From Paracamarosporium sp. OC-R06-R3 (Eukaryota; Ascomycota; Dothideomycetes; Pleosporales; Didymosphaeriaceae), in NCBI GenBank assembly GCA_019828545.1, contig JACVRA010000406.1:97666-161665 (forward strand): a DNA stretch of 64,000 nt, read 5' to 3'. Shown here one piece after another: positions 21,599 to 34,251 of this stretch; within the stretch, counting starts at the first letter, position 1, and the number at the start of each line of letters is the position of its first letter. Under the pieces are notes generated by a model, which searched no databases, was not told the DNA's origin, and was given only the letters and a program-made list of their open reading frames with translations. Position numbers and translations under genes: made by a program.

Positions 21599-23322
21599 TT
21601 CGGTAGTTCCACCCAGATGCTTTGAATGTTATTTTGAGGAAGGTAAAATATGATGTGAATGGCAATTACGCTTCCAAATTACAGACATTGGTAGTGAATA
21701 ATAGGCTGTTAGGTGGGATCCCATGATTTCAGAAGAGTTCTTATGGATTCATAAGCAGCCACGTCAATCAGCTGTGCCCGCCCGATAAGGATTATATCGA
21801 CTGCATGATCTTCGACGCTGGCTTCAAGCCATATAGTTGCGCTCAGGCCATGTCAACGCCGGAAAGCGCCATTCCTAGCTGAAAGGCTGACCAACCTCGT
21901 ATCGAGCGTAGCATCAAATCGAAAATAAGTCAATAGTCCCAAGTTATCGCGGATGACACATAAGGTGATATTAAACCACCTAATATCGCATTAATTCATG
22001 CTGCTTGACCCCTGAAGCAATAGTCTAGACTGCGCATCTTCAGAGATATCAACAGCCCAATACATCGGGTCTTCCGTTTTTGGACAATCAGCTGCACGCC
22101 GCAATGGGAAATGACTGCATATCACTGCAGCAACTTTCTCCGCTGCAGGGGTATGGCAAGCGAATTCGTCCTCCTCGCAATGATGAGCACGTTGTTTTCC
22201 ACATAAACTAAAGTTCAATACACCTTACAATTCAGTTAAAAGTTCGAGCGTCTGCACATAATCAGCTGCATATAGCTCTCATCGCTTTCAGAACTTCAAT
22301 GAAAAAGAAGTCATGAAAAAATGTGCTGCAACATAGTTCAGAAGAAGGCTGAAGGATCCGAGTCGTTGGTATCCAGACATTGCGATAAACCAGCTCGAAA
22401 CCATGCCAGTGCGGGGACACAGCTTCAGCCAACAACATATCAAGTCAATGCAGGGCTTAGCGAACTTCAATAAGCGACCACTTGAGGATCACTTCTGAAC
22501 AGCCTTGTGTTGTCTTTCAGCCTGTCGCAGCTGAGGGCTGCGCTTATCATTACCACAATGTGGCAGTATGCGCGCTCCTTTCATTATGGTTAAACAGAAG
22601 CTTAGAAACGCGCCAACGAGGCATGATATGTTGTATATTGATGGGATGGTCAAGAATGAGAGAAAGAAAAGTGATAAACTAAGCTTCAATAATTTAGTGT
22701 CGATTTCAGCGAGCCCCACGATCTAACCCTAGTTTCGTGGTAACTCATACTCGAGTGATATCGAACGCTTAGAGTTATTTCTCGGCCCTTTGACAGCGGG
22801 TTAGTGCTGCTTCTAATAACCTCAGCTAGAGATGTTATTTTATTGTTAGATTTTGCGCTCTGGATAGTGAATGACTTTTGATAGGAGAGCCTTGGCCTTT
22901 CTCAACTTGCACTGGGATCGACGGGCTCGTAAGGCGTGACGTGATGCGGCAGGTGGTAAGCAGGAAGTATGAGGGTGGCTTCTTAAATGTTTCTTACTCT
23001 TCATTAATTCAATGCAATTTGATGTTTATGATGATAAATTGCTGCGACTAGGAAGCTCACGGAATCTTGATGTTAACTTCACTTTAATATCACTTATTAT
23101 ATAAGCAGGTTCAAAACTGAATCTGTGTCCTATTAGTGCATGAGCGCTCTGTTTCTAGTGCTAGGCAGATTAACTGGAAGGGTTTGGCCATATGTAGTTC
23201 CATGTATTCCTTCTGTTGTTGTCGTCCCTGTTCTCCCGTACGTTGCCTAATCGGCTAACTACCTTTTATAAATAGAACAACATTCAAGCGGCCCTTAGGC
23301 CATAATCGATCCCCAATAAAAG
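21599..23322. other. Long gene-free tract
   Basis: About 1.7 kb, fairly A/T-rich, containing the presumed promoter of the ankyrin/CorA-like gene at the left and the 3' flank of the collagen-like gene at the right. No ORF above about 75 codons has a recognisable motif. No inverted repeat, tRNA or transposase remnant was found by eye. Confidence 0.5.
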
Positions 23323-24090
23323 TCACTTCTTTGTTGAGCTTGGTTGGGGAGCGCGAGAAGGGCCGGGCTGGATCTCTCGCTGCTCATCGCCTTGCGCCCT
23401 CCATTCTTGTAACACGTTTCTCCCATCACGTCCATCTCGACCCTCTCGACCCTCTCGACCCTCTCGGCCATCTCGGCCTTCTCGGCCATCTCGACCATCT
23501 TCACCTCGATCTCCATTTCGACCGTCACGACCTCTCGGCCCAGGACTTCCCTGGTCTCCTCGGGGACCCTGTGGTCCTTGCTGGCCTCGCAGGCCAGGCG
23601 GACCTGGGGAACCCCGTCCACCAGCAGGTCCTCGTCCGCCAGCAGGCCCTCGTTCACCGACAGGCCCTCGTTCACCGACAGGCCCTCGTTCACCGACAGG
23701 CCCTCGTTCACCGACAGGCCCTCGTTCACCAACAGGCCCTCGTTCGCCAGGAGTCCCTTGAATACCATCTTGACCAGGCGTACCAGGGCGCCCTTGAATG
23801 CCTTGGGGGCCATCTTGACCATCCTCTCCTGGCGGTCCCGGATCTCCTTGGGGGCCAGGAGGACCTTGTCTGTTACAGATGCAGCAACAGGCAAGCAAGA
23901 GTACAGAGATGACGCAGATTCCTATGATCCATAAGACCAAATCGTCGCTCGATTTGTGTCCATTTGGAGATGCAGGAGCTTGCGGTTTCTCCGAAGAATT
24001 TGGGCGTGTTAATGTGACCACGGCCGTACGAAATGTATTAGCGGTAGGGATGAAAAGAGTTATGGTACGAGCATTAGTTTGGTCAGCCAT
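23323..24090 (-). CDS. Membrane-anchored collagen-like protein, 255 aa
   Basis: A single exon from ATG 24090 to the stop at 23323. Residues 1-50 are a polar, Ser/Thr/Asn-rich head. Residues about 51-72 are one membrane helix ending in a cysteine cluster (LLLACCCICNRQ). From about residue 74 to 230 the protein is an almost unbroken Gly-X-Y collagen tract (GPPGPQGDPGPPGEDGQDG...), including six near-identical GERGPV hexapeptides and a Gly-Arg-Asp/Glu-rich end. A non-collagen tail of about 25 residues follows. No hydroxylase partner is visible. Fungal collagen-like proteins are uncommon and form trimers or surface fibres when studied; for this one a surface or vacuolar-membrane role is inference. 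The very repetitive DNA makes copy number likely to vary between strains. Confidence 0.85.
   Translation of the reverse strand: MADQTNARTITLFIPTANTFRTAVVTLTRPNSSEKPQAPASPNGHKSSDDLVLWIIGICVISVLLLACCCICNRQGPPGPQGDPGPPGEDGQDGPQGIQGRPGTPGQDGIQGTPGERGPVGERGPVGERGPVGERGPVGERGPVGERGPAGGRGPAGGRGSPGPPGLRGQQGPQGPRGDQGSPGPRGRDGRNGDRGEDGRDGREGRDGREGREGREGRDGRDGRNVLQEWRAQGDEQREIQPGPSRAPQPSSTKK
23642..23748. repeat. 18-bp tandem repeat encoding GERGPV hexapeptides
   Basis: About six consecutive 18-bp units (CAGGCCCTCGTTCACCGA) lie inside the collagen-like gene, four or more of them identical. The last units carry single changes (ACCAAC, CGCCAG). A 9-bp periodicity coding Gly-Arg-Asp/Glu triplets follows the same pattern at about 23435-23515. 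Confidence 0.9.
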
Positions 24091-25245
24091 GAAGCCAGGT
24101 CATGGAAGCATCTGTTAAATCCAACGTCTCCTGCGAATGGACAGCATAGTTTTACTACGACGCGGAATTTCACATATTTGATGTACACACATTTGTCGTT
24201 GCGAACTGCTCGCTTGTCTCTGTTTCATACTGGGTCATACAACATGAGAAATATGCATAGGGTCAGGGGTTCCTTTCGTTGTCACTGGAAAGGCGAGAGT
24301 CGTGCTACTTTGTACAATCTGCAAGAGACAAAACGCCGCATGATGGGGCAGTCCGACTCGATGGGCATCTGCTCTACTGGTTGAGCCAAAAATTTTTGCT
24401 ATGACTCGAGCGGGCTGGCGGCAAGGGGTGAGCACAAATGGCTCGGCACATATGCATATGCAAGGCTCGGATCAACCCATGCGTCGGAACAGGCACGAGG
24501 GTCAATTGGTGCGTACACAACCCTCTCACCTCAACATTTTACACAGCGAAGTATGTAGAGGATGGCCACAAGAGTTTATGCACCTTGGGATTTATGGTGT
24601 TGTTGTTACGACCGCATTCACTAAGTCCTTATGTCCTGTGGTATTTACTGGGAGATTTGGAGTGTTAATCCTTACATGAGACAATATTGTAAGTTAAAAT
24701 ACTGTTACTAATAAACGGCATGGATGTAACTATTGGGAGACGTATTAGTCCTTACAAAAAGATTTAAAAATAGTTGTGGGACCTAATTGGGTCAAATTTT
24801 CCAACGCGACAGTTAAGGTCTGATATCAAATGGTGGCTCAAGTTTGATTGTTTTGTGGCTAAAAGATGGATGCTTCAATCTCTTGCTCATGGGAGGAATG
24901 TCGAAGAAAGATTTCTGTCACGAATTCAGTACATACTCCATCTGGCCGGGAACAAGCGATCATTCGCCATAAGGCGATCTTAACGAGTAAAGCAAGTAAT
25001 ATTATAGCATTTTCGCTTGCAGAAGTTGTGGTCTTGACGTTCTCAAACAACTATTAGCTCGACGACCAACTTGGTCATCTCTGCCGCCCACGAACGCTCT
25101 CGTTCATCGATGTCGGGGCCAGCAGCTACAAAGAATGCAATATACTCTATTCTCTCACATACATACACGTAGTATCATCCTATCCTACACCCCACCCCTC
25201 TCATACAAACAAAACAACACAAAAGGAAAATTTACTCTACACAAG
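24091..25245. other. Gene-free tract between collagen-like gene and V-ATPase gene
   Basis: About 1.15 kb. The left part is the collagen-like gene promoter; the right part is the 3' flank of the V-ATPase gene. The middle is A/T-rich, with two loosely similar motifs (GTGTTAATCCTTACATGAG near 24663 and GTATTAGTCCTTACAAAAAG near 24742). No gene is supported. Confidence 0.5.
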
Positions 25246-27950
25246 CTACTCCACAGGATCCTCCTCAAGCAACTTCTCAAAGCTGAACGGCTCAAACGGC
25301 ACGCCATCGCCGATGAAATGCTTGCTCATAGCCTCGACCCAGTGCAAACGGAGCGAATGCAACATGGCGCTCGTGCCCTCCATGACGCACAGCACTGCAA
25401 CGGTAAGCATGAACCAAGCGTAGAAGACGACGACCATGACGATGGCGCCCGCGACGCCCGAGAAGCCGAATGCGTTCTTCATCGTCATCTCCCAAAGGAC
25501 GATGGAGAGACGTTGATGCGCGAGGGAGAGGGCCCATAGACGGAGGTAAGACGCTGTGTGGGAGACGCAGTTGAGGCAGAATTCTGGGTTTTGTTAGTGA
25601 GGAAGGAGATGGGAATGTAGCTGAACATACCGATGGTGTGGATGACCTGGTGGATCATGATCTCTCCAAAGTCGAACTCTTCGTGCTCTTCGCCATGCCC
25701 AATGTCTTGTGTGATCATGGCAATGCCGTCCTCGTCGTCTCCGAAGCTCTCACGTCCGCCGTTGAGCGTACGGCTTTCTTCGTCGTCATCATCGTCTAGA
25801 GCACTGACGCGAGTGCTCTCACCAATTCCACGGTATCCCAGGGCGCGAGCCTTGTTGTGCTCCCATCGCAGGTAGAATGGCTTCAGGAACAACAAAATGG
25901 GGACGCAGAGCAGGGCGAGAACCACGAGAGTCTTCTGAACAGCGATCTGTCCATTGTAAAGAGCACCTTGGCCAAGATCGCCGGGCTTGAGGAACATGTA
26001 GATCAACATGTTCAGAAGACTGGGTGGGTCCTGGCCGCGACCAGCCCAGTCCACAGACCACTTGTAAACAATGGTGAACGATAGATATCCGAAGATAGAC
26101 TGGAAGAAGATCATTCCAGGAACGAAGTTGCCCCAGATGTCGATAGGCGTCTTGAAGTAGCGCGCGTTGACGAGCGACCACATCAGCGAGAATGTCATGT
26201 GGCACCAACCGAGCAGGATACTAAGTTTCATCTTGTAACTGTTGGAGAACAGCAGGTCGTTGTCGGTCTCGTGCCATCTCCAATCCAATCCGAAGGGGTA
26301 GGTATGGCCCTCCACGCGGGTAGCTCGAGGACCAAGCGTCTTGCCGTCTGTCTCCCACTCCCACATCGACTTGAACCACGGCAGTTCCTTAGAGAAGGCA
26401 TCGCAGTAGAGAAGACCGGTGTAGATGGAGAAGATACCCATCATCAGGACAATGTAACGACCGTAGAAAATCATAGAAAACAGTTCATCGAGCTTGCTGC
26501 GCTGCAGTTTGCGTTCGTAGTAGATCATAGCAAGTGCCGCGGAAAGAAGGATGATACCATGGCCGGCATCACCAAACATGACTGCGAACATGAAAGGGAA
26601 AGTAACGATAGCAGGAAGAGCCGGGTTGACTTCTCGGTACTTGATCGTTCCGTAGGCGTCGATAATAGTCTGGAAAGCCAGGGTGAAGCGGTTGGTCTTG
26701 AAGTAAGTCGGTGGGGTCTTCGTGGTCTTGATCTGGTTCACGATGGTGGGTACTGACAGTCCAGCCCGATCGTTGACATCCGAGAGAGTGGATTTGACCA
26801 GACCGAGTGAGCTTGTAGGCGCCCAAGCTTCAGCAATGAGCGTCTTCCGCTGCTGATCGTACGAGAACTTGTTCAAGGTCTCATATGTGCCCTTCTCCTT
26901 CTTTACGACGACCATCCAAGCTGCAAGGTTGCGGCCAATCGCAGTCAACTCAGCATCCAGGGTGGACTTCGTGTTCCTCAAAACACTGGCGAGGTCGCTA
27001 AGACGCTCGTTGACCTCGCGGATCTGGTCCCGGCGCAGCTCGCTGTTCTCGTCAACGCTGTAAAGGTCGGCACCCATAGACTCGGAAATTTTGCGGATCT
27101 TGGCGATGATCTCCTTGCCGTGGGCGAAGATGATGAAGACATTCTTATTCGACTCCTCGTTGGTCTCGGGGTTGATGATCGGCTCAGGAATCTCAGACTG
27201 GTTCATGTACAAGTTGCCACGGAGCGTCCTCCACAGGATCCTTTCGAAGGCCGCAATGCGTTCGCGGGGAATGACACCAGCGACAAAGCCAATGTTCATC
27301 ACAGAGAAGGATCGATCTCCAGATGCGTCGCCCTGTCCGTTCTGCTCAACGTCCCGCAGCAGAGGCGCATCGTCGTCATCGAGCGAGTGGCGGATTTCCT
27401 CGGTCTGTCCGCGGGCCCTGTCAAAGAACCCACCAGCCTCCCTCAGTACCCATCGCCACTCTGTAAGCTCCACCTCGCGCTTCTTCAACGTCTCATAGCT
27501 CTCATTCAGCGAAGAAATCCTGTCTTCCAACTGTTGGCTCTTGTCGGCGAGCTCATCAATCTCGGAGGCAGATGGCGAGGTGAACGGGTTCTCGAAATCG
27601 TAAATCGAACGCATCGGGATGCTAGCCTTGTCCATCTGCCCGCGGAAGTATCGAAGCTGTCGTTCTACATTGTCTAACCGGCGGATCTCTTGCGTGAAGG
27701 TACGTTGGAAGGCGGTCGTCTCCGAATTGAGCTACACGGTTGACATCATCAGCATTCCGCCTATCGACTTCCATTGCCAAAGCTCTAAGTCCCTATTTTG
27801 GAGGTCGCCTGATTTACATACATCTCTGAAATCCATGATACCAAGCTCTCCGAGCGCAGAAACGACTTCGCGCCCGATTTCGTTGGCGATGTAGAGCTGC
27901 GTCAAGGACATGTCCGCCGAGCGGAACATGGTGTCCTTGTGCGGCGCCAT
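25246..27950 (-). CDS. VPH1: V-type proton ATPase subunit a (Vph1/Stv1 family)
   Basis: Three exons, 27950-27822, 27731-25631 and 25583-25246, encode 855 residues, the usual length for this subunit. It forms the proton half-channels of the Vo sector in vacuolar or Golgi membranes. The N-terminus ([20 protein letters not shown], then [10 protein letters not shown]) is the family signature. The cytosolic half contains heptad-rich helices. The membrane half includes [17 protein letters not shown] and [19 protein letters not shown]. The last exon carries [19 protein letters not shown], in which Arg at about 758 corresponds to the arginine essential for proton transport (yeast Vph1 R735). Nothing is missing. 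Vph1 and Stv1 orthologues cannot be told apart with certainty here; most filamentous fungi have one main isoform. Confidence 0.95.
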
Positions 27951-28425
27951 GCTGGCAGCTCTGGTAACAAGTGCGCTTTCGAAAAAGGACTTGTTACGGG
28001 GTGTGGTGGCGGATGCGTCGGTTCGTGATGTAGGATGGATGCAGCTGCCTCGACGATGATGCGGCAGGGCAAGGGTGGCTGCTGCCAGCCTTGGCACTGC
28101 CTTGGTTAGTGCGGTCACGTGCTAATATCTTCCGTATATAGAACATTGCAAGCCCTAGAATGTCACGCCGGAGCTGAGCAGCCAACACCTTCCGTTTGGT
28201 TTTATACCGTATAGCTAATACTACATTGATAAGATATCAATTCATCCATCATCAGAAAGCACCACCCATTCAGATAATACAGCTTCCCCCGTTTCATCAC
28301 GCCTTTTCCCTGTAAATCCACATTACGATGATCATCCTGCCAAAATTTCCACAAATGATTCCATCCCAGAGTGGTATACCATATACACGCTCATGCCTTA
28401 ACTTCCTACGAGCTCTGTTACTTCC
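27951..28425. other. Intergenic tract: V-ATPase promoter and MER3 3' flank
   Basis: These 475 bp hold the upstream region of the V-ATPase gene and the 3' untranslated end of the helicase gene, both on the minus strand. A frame upstream of the V-ATPase ATG stays open for some 55 codons, but the family's N-terminus starts at the ATG used. Nothing else is recognised. Confidence 0.5.
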
Positions 28426-31400
28426 TCAGTCAACAATTTCCACAATATCTCCGAATTCTTGAAACAGCCACGGATCAAGATCTTTGTAGGCGTCTGGAAC
28501 AGGTTGATCCGTAGTATCGATTTTCTCTTCGGCACGGCTCTCAGGCTTGGCTGCGACCTCAACTTGTTCCTCGTCGCAAGACATGTTGACCATGAGCTTT
28601 TCATGATCCAAGTTCCCCCGCTTGAGCTCTTCCAGCGTCGAGTCTTCCAACAAGGATTTGGCTGACAAGAAGTCTCTATGCTGCGGTTGAGAGCTACTTG
28701 AATCGTTCAGGAACAGAGATCGACCTTTTTCCGGTGTCATCATGGGAACTTTGACGGGATACGATGTGGATAAATCATTTGTCGGGGCGTTCGCCTCCTC
28801 GTCATAAGCATAGTCAGCAACTAGCTCAGCATGGTCGTCCAGGCAGATCAAATCGTATTCATCGTGTTGAGGTGCGTTCAAATCTTCCGAAGCGATACCT
28901 TGGATATTGACAGGTGCTCGAAGATCCTCAGAAGCTGCAGCACCTAGCATGATGTCGTCTATCATTGAATCGTCGTCATCAAACGGGTCAGCTCTACGAT
29001 CGACTATAGCTCGGTCATAGGCATAATCCGCAGGAAGGTCAATGCCCGTTCCATTCTGGGTATTCCTAACTGCAGAAACCGCACGAGTGGACGCTGGTTT
29101 TTCCAGATCTATGCAAAGATCATCGAACCTCAGATCACCGTAGTCACTCGAGAGGACCGAGCCCGGTCGCTCAGAGGGGCCCTGCATTCCGAGAAACGAT
29201 GCTTCAGGCGTACCACCCTGACCATAGCAGTATGAAGGTTTTTGATGCATGATTGACGAAATAGATGAGGGAGGGTCCTTCTTTTGGATGGTCTTATGAA
29301 GCTTGTGGAGCTTTCTCAAGTCTTTAGGGCCACCAGTAGCGTGGTTGACCTTTTGTTTCTTATCTTGTCCCGTCAAGTCCAGTTCTTCGACTATAGCTGA
29401 GCTCTTCCGTTTGGAAGCTGTGAGCTGCAACTGGGTCTGAGTCTTCTTGCCTTTTCCCTTGGTTGTCTCAGAAACCGGCTCTTCGGACTCGGCTCGGTTC
29501 TCGATGGAAGGAATATGCTTGGATGCTGACTTCTTTGGTGGCTTGTCCATACCTTCCTTGCAACATAGATGCTTACACGCATCCTTGTCTTTGCACGGAT
29601 GGTTACATGCCCACTTGCCGTTTTCTAGTTGTCGAGCCTCTTGGGTTTCTTTGTCTGGGAGTCTGGGTTGTTCTTGTGCACGAACCCTAGTTTTCGCAGA
29701 GCTGTTCTTCGATGTGTTTTTCCGCGTGACTGCATCTGTCGGGTTTGCATAATTGTCGATATGATCAAAAGCAAGATCATGCAAAGAAGCTTTGACAAGC
29801 TCATCATCATCGATGCCATCATCGAATTCGTCGACAGACTTTCGTGACATCGAAGGCGTCTCAGTGCGCCGTCTAGACATGTTGGAGGTGGGACGCTCTG
29901 GCTCACGCGACGTCACGATTCCAGGGTTGGGTGATGAAAACATGGATGCAGCAATCTTAGGTGTAACGGAGGCACTTCGCATTGTGCCGGCTAAGAAGCA
30001 TCAGCAAACCACATAGTGAAGGGCCCGCACACCTACCAATACCATCACACATGATGTAACAGTTGATGCTCAGGTTTGGTACAGTAAGCAAGGCAGTAAT
30101 CGCTAGCGACTGTCCTTTTCCAAGTTTCTTTGCACTAGCAGAGTTAACAAGGCCCTTCGCCGCGTGGTGTGGATGGTTACCTTAGACGAGCAAAGTGAAT
30201 TTTGCGGCCATCTGAGGTCTCTGCTAATAGGCACACGTAAACAACTTTCGACGCAAAGGTCTCTGGCGTTTTGTCGTTCATAAAGCCGATGTCAGTCTTC
30301 ACCACCATCTTCACGCCCTCAGAAGTCTTTGTGATCTGTGTGAGGTTAGTGGGTGACAATCAACGTATAACAATACTTACCGACGAAGATTGTAGCTGAA
30401 GCGTAACATGTGGCTTTGGAAATGCCTTCAACTTCTCTAGAATCTTCAGACCGTAGGGTGGATTGCGGCCAAGTAGGTTCTCGATTCGATGGGCCTCAGT
30501 ACACTCAAGCTCCTCAAGCGACCTAATGCCCGCTTGAGCCAGTTTCCTGCATCCAATAACACCTAGAGTTTCGATCTGTTTCATTTGCAGAGGGCTGTCG
30601 TCCCACACCCGCGCAGCCAAACTCCGCTCGACAATTAGAGCATTATTGATGCTGACTGAATCGCCAGCATATATCTGACAGTCAATGATACAGCGTACCA
30701 GGCGGTTGATTTGCTTGAATATCACTAGCGCTTCGGTATTATACTGGACCTTGTGCTTTGCATATTCGCCATCCCAAGGAATGTCTGCTGCGCCCAAGAT
30801 TGATTGCATCAAGAGCGAGACTTTGTGGGCTGGTAGGTCGAGGTTCACCGGTATTGGAAAACGAATGTACGGCGAGTTGTTGATGCTCTTGTACAAGGGC
30901 TTTTCACCGCCCCTGAATCGGATGTTCGCAAATTCAGAAGCCTGTGCGAGAGCCGAGAGCTAAATATATGAACACCGGCTACGTTATAAATGTGCATGGG
31001 GATACTTACAATTTCAGAAATTGATGCCTTTGGTGCAAGTCCCATGAATATCTTCATACTGTCGAATTGGACGTAGTACTGTGCCATAGCATAGCCATAA
31101 TCGGTGCATTGGAATGACTCTTCACCTGTTGTTAGATTGTGCTGGCGTAGCAGCGTAATATCTCGAAAACAGATGTCGTCGAGCTGCTCATCAATGCTCT
31201 GTCTACTCCGTGAACCTTCCAGCTTGTAGTACGCTGGGTTCTGCCTGATACGAACATAGAGGAATGTGCTTGCCAACCACTTTCGCGCCGATAGGAGATC
31301 ACGGATTGTGCCGAGGCCAATTTCAGCGTTTAAGTGATCGATAAGGCCCAGGTGAAGGGTGCTCTCTAGGACTTCCTGTCCCGTCACCATCAGCTCATAT

Positions 31401-33449
31401 TTGCGAACCTTATTTTGACGGGTCATGATAACGGCGACTGCAGTGTCATCGAATTGCGGTCGACCAGCACGCCCAAGCATCTGCATGATCTCAAGGTCGG
31501 AATATTCCTGGACTCCGTTTTGCGTGAAACCCACAGTGTTCTTGATGATTACGAGATGACAGGGCAAATTGACACCGACAGCTAGTGTTGAAGTACAGCA
31601 TATGACGCTGAGTTCCCCTTCTAGGTATGCTTTCTCGACTTTGACTCTGTCGTCAGCATCAACGCCAGCATGATGAAAGGCCACACCTGAGGCAGCACAC
31701 TCCCGAAGCTCACGGTTCTGAAAGGATAAAGGCTTCGTGGGTGGTTTCCAGGCACGGTCCTTCGCGTGACACGTAACCCACCAGTTTGCGAGCATTTTGG
31801 CCGTAGCAATGGTAGAGTTCCGTGTGAAGCAGAAGACCATGATGGGCTTGCCTTGTGAATAAGTCTTCACTACACCTGGCAGCTTGGTATCGAGGTGTTT
31901 CTCAAAGGCAAAGTCATTGGCACTCGACTGATAGCCACAAACATGCTTCCGTAGCTTGACAGGCCGGAATTCTTCGCCAAACTTCTCATTTAGGGCTGGT
32001 TCATAGGGCTCGGCTGCGTTCTTGCCCAGCCAAATTGCTACATCATGAAAGTTTGGCACTGTTGCAGACAGCGCAACGAATCGAACCTCCGTGCCGATAG
32101 ACTTCATACGCGAGACAACTGCCTCTAAGATAGCACCGCGGTCTTCTTTCAGGAGGTGAACTTCGTCAATGAGGAACAAGTTCACTAGTTGCATCAACTT
32201 TTCGTGATCTTTCCACTTCCGCGTAATGCTGTCCCACTTCTCTGGAGTGGTAACGATGAGATTCGCGCTCTGGACGTTTCGCAAATCCGCCGATTCAGAA
32301 TCACCCGTAAGTTCGACACAATTAAGACCCAGTGGACCGAACTTTTTCTGCCAGTCTCGTTGACGCTCGGAGCAGAGTGCTTTGGTAGGAGCCTGATAGA
32401 CGATCTTGTACTGGCTAGTAGAGTTTCTCGAGATGGCTCGACATATGGCAAGCTCCAAGACTACTGTCTTGCCACTTCCGGTAGGCGAAGACAGCACAAA
32501 ATTGTTGTCAGTCTTGTAGACAGCATCGAAGCACTTAGACTGCACAGCATTGAAGATTGGATATGGGAAAACGGTGCGAAGCCTGTCCGGGAGTTCCGTT
32601 ACAGGCACCTGCTGTATACCTTGGGTTATTGGAGCACCAGTTGAACGTGAAACTGGCATAGTTGGAGGGAGCTGACGTCGATGGCACGGGTAGTCTTCCT
32701 CTGGGTAAGTAGCCTCGATCATCTCCTGTCCTCCATAGTGGTGAAGGTGAGGAGGTGCTGCTTGCTGCATGGGTATGACCTCGCCTCGTCGCTGACCAGC
32801 CATGAACGCCGGGCTAGATGAAGCACCCAACTGCACATCTGAACTTGGCTCTTGCAGTGGCTTGTAAGAGAACTGGCCTGCAACGTTTAAGCACAACTTC
32901 GCAACAACATATCCTACGAAGTACCTACGGAAATCACGTCGTGAAGTAGGCGTAGAGAGTCCATATTGGTCTACTAGTAGATTAAGCACCAACAGCAGTT
33001 TTAAGTCTCTTTGGTACATACCACCAAGATCATGATATGGCGCATCCGTGAGACGATATGAATCCGGTAACTGCGAACATGCCCCCAGATCAAACGGTTT
33101 GGACGACTGCGGTGCGAAGGAAAGTCGAGCCTGTCCTCTCGCAGCTTTGCTCTGGCGATCTACGTGCGGCTGTTGTAGCATTCTCTCGTCTGGAGCAGAG
33201 TCAGCGAGAGAAGCTGGTTGCACCTTCCAAGCAAGGGCCCTCACCAAAAGAGTCGAGCGACTGCTCCGGTTCGTACATACTATCATCTTCCACCCTGTCA
33301 TACATGACATCGTGACGAGAGGTACGATAACGATCGCGAGGAGGGATTGCTTGAGAGCGAGCCGAGTGTTTGAGCTGCAGCTGTAAAGAATGCTGGCCCG
33401 CCGACGGTTCTAACCCTCGACCTTCGAGGCGATCGCGGAAGGAGCTCAT
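28426..33449 (-). CDS. MER3: Meiotic ATP-dependent DNA helicase MER3/HFM1
   Basis: Proposed exons are 33449-33245, 33189-33022, 32877-31010, 30959-30381, 30335-30181 and 29974-28426, giving about 1507 residues. This is a Ski2-like superfamily 2 helicase that promotes crossover formation in meiosis. Motifs seen: Q-motif region YPIFNAVQSKCFDAVY, Walker A SSPTGSGKT at about 250-262, DEVH (LIDEVHLLKED) at about 362, SAT (FVALSATVPN), motif IV VFCFTRNST, and motif VI QMLGRAGRPQFD. A Sec63-type domain follows (QTEALVIFKQINRLVRCI-like region), then a long polar tail with a cysteine-rich knuckle (CNHPCKDKDACKHLCC). The intron 33021-32878 is a multiple of three and stop-free. The last junction (30181 to 29974) is the least certain. 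The gene implies a sexual or recently sexual lineage. Confidence 0.9.
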
Positions 33450-34251
33450 AGTTACAACATGAAGGGGAAATTGTTACCGAACTGAGGTGAAACGGAAAAT
33501 GATGGATTGCAGAGGGGAATGAGAGGAATGAGAGGAATAGAGGGCGATTGAGTGTTTGTGAAGGATGGATGGTGGGGTTCCGAGTGAGATGGATAGGTTC
33601 AAGGAGGAAGTCACGATCTTGTTCGTCCCATCTAGCAACGACCACTGCGGCAGCTGATAGCTCTTCAATTGTCCCTCGCAATCGAAATCGATATTGTATT
33701 GCTAGGCTAATTTTTTTTCTCTACGCGCAAGATAGGCATCGTTGTTCTTTATTTCGCGAACCTGTCTTCTCTCTGAAACCAAGAAGTGGATAGTTGGTGT
33801 CGTTCCTTCCTACAAAAAGCACAGCTCTCGTTCAAGAAGTCCAGATACACGTACCAAGCACTCTGGACTCATGGAGCAGAAGTAGATAGTTCGCGTATGA
33901 CTCTGAACTACAAGCACGAAACCGGTGTACCCCCAAACCCAAAAAAACTCCCAAGCCTCCTCCTGTCGTACCAGTAGCTTGTTGGCTATCCTATTCCCCG
34001 CAACTGGTTCTCATGAACGTTGGTAATCCAGAAATGCCTTCCAGCGAAAAGTGTACACAAATATATCCACAAATAATCGTACTGGCATCGAATAATGCGC
34101 CTTCGTTTTTACTCGTCGCGGCTGCAATCGCCGCCATATATCTATAACAAACGGTCTACAACGGCTAGTCGGAATATCAAACAATGGACGCTTGCAAAAC
34201 ATTGACGTGAAATCGAATGTGCAAGAGATGGCTATAACGCTCGAATATGCT
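33450..34251. other. Intergenic tract: MER3 promoter and transporter 3' flank
   Basis: About 800 bp between two minus-strand genes. No gene is supported; ORFs of 60-80 codons in several frames overlap one another. No repeat was seen. Confidence 0.5.

Noticed and set aside
23642..23748. CRISPR-like regular repeats
   Set aside because: Units are contiguous without spacers, in a eukaryotic coding sequence; they encode collagen hexapeptides.
23331..23912. 193-codon plus-strand ORF with Leu/Asp/His repeats
   Set aside because: It is the complement of the collagen-like gene; repetitive Gly codons keep all frames open.
17051..25245. A secondary-metabolite gene cluster in the accessory region
   Set aside because: No polyketide synthase, peptide synthetase, terpene cyclase or tailoring set is present; the aminotransferase and oxidase are far apart among unrelated genes.
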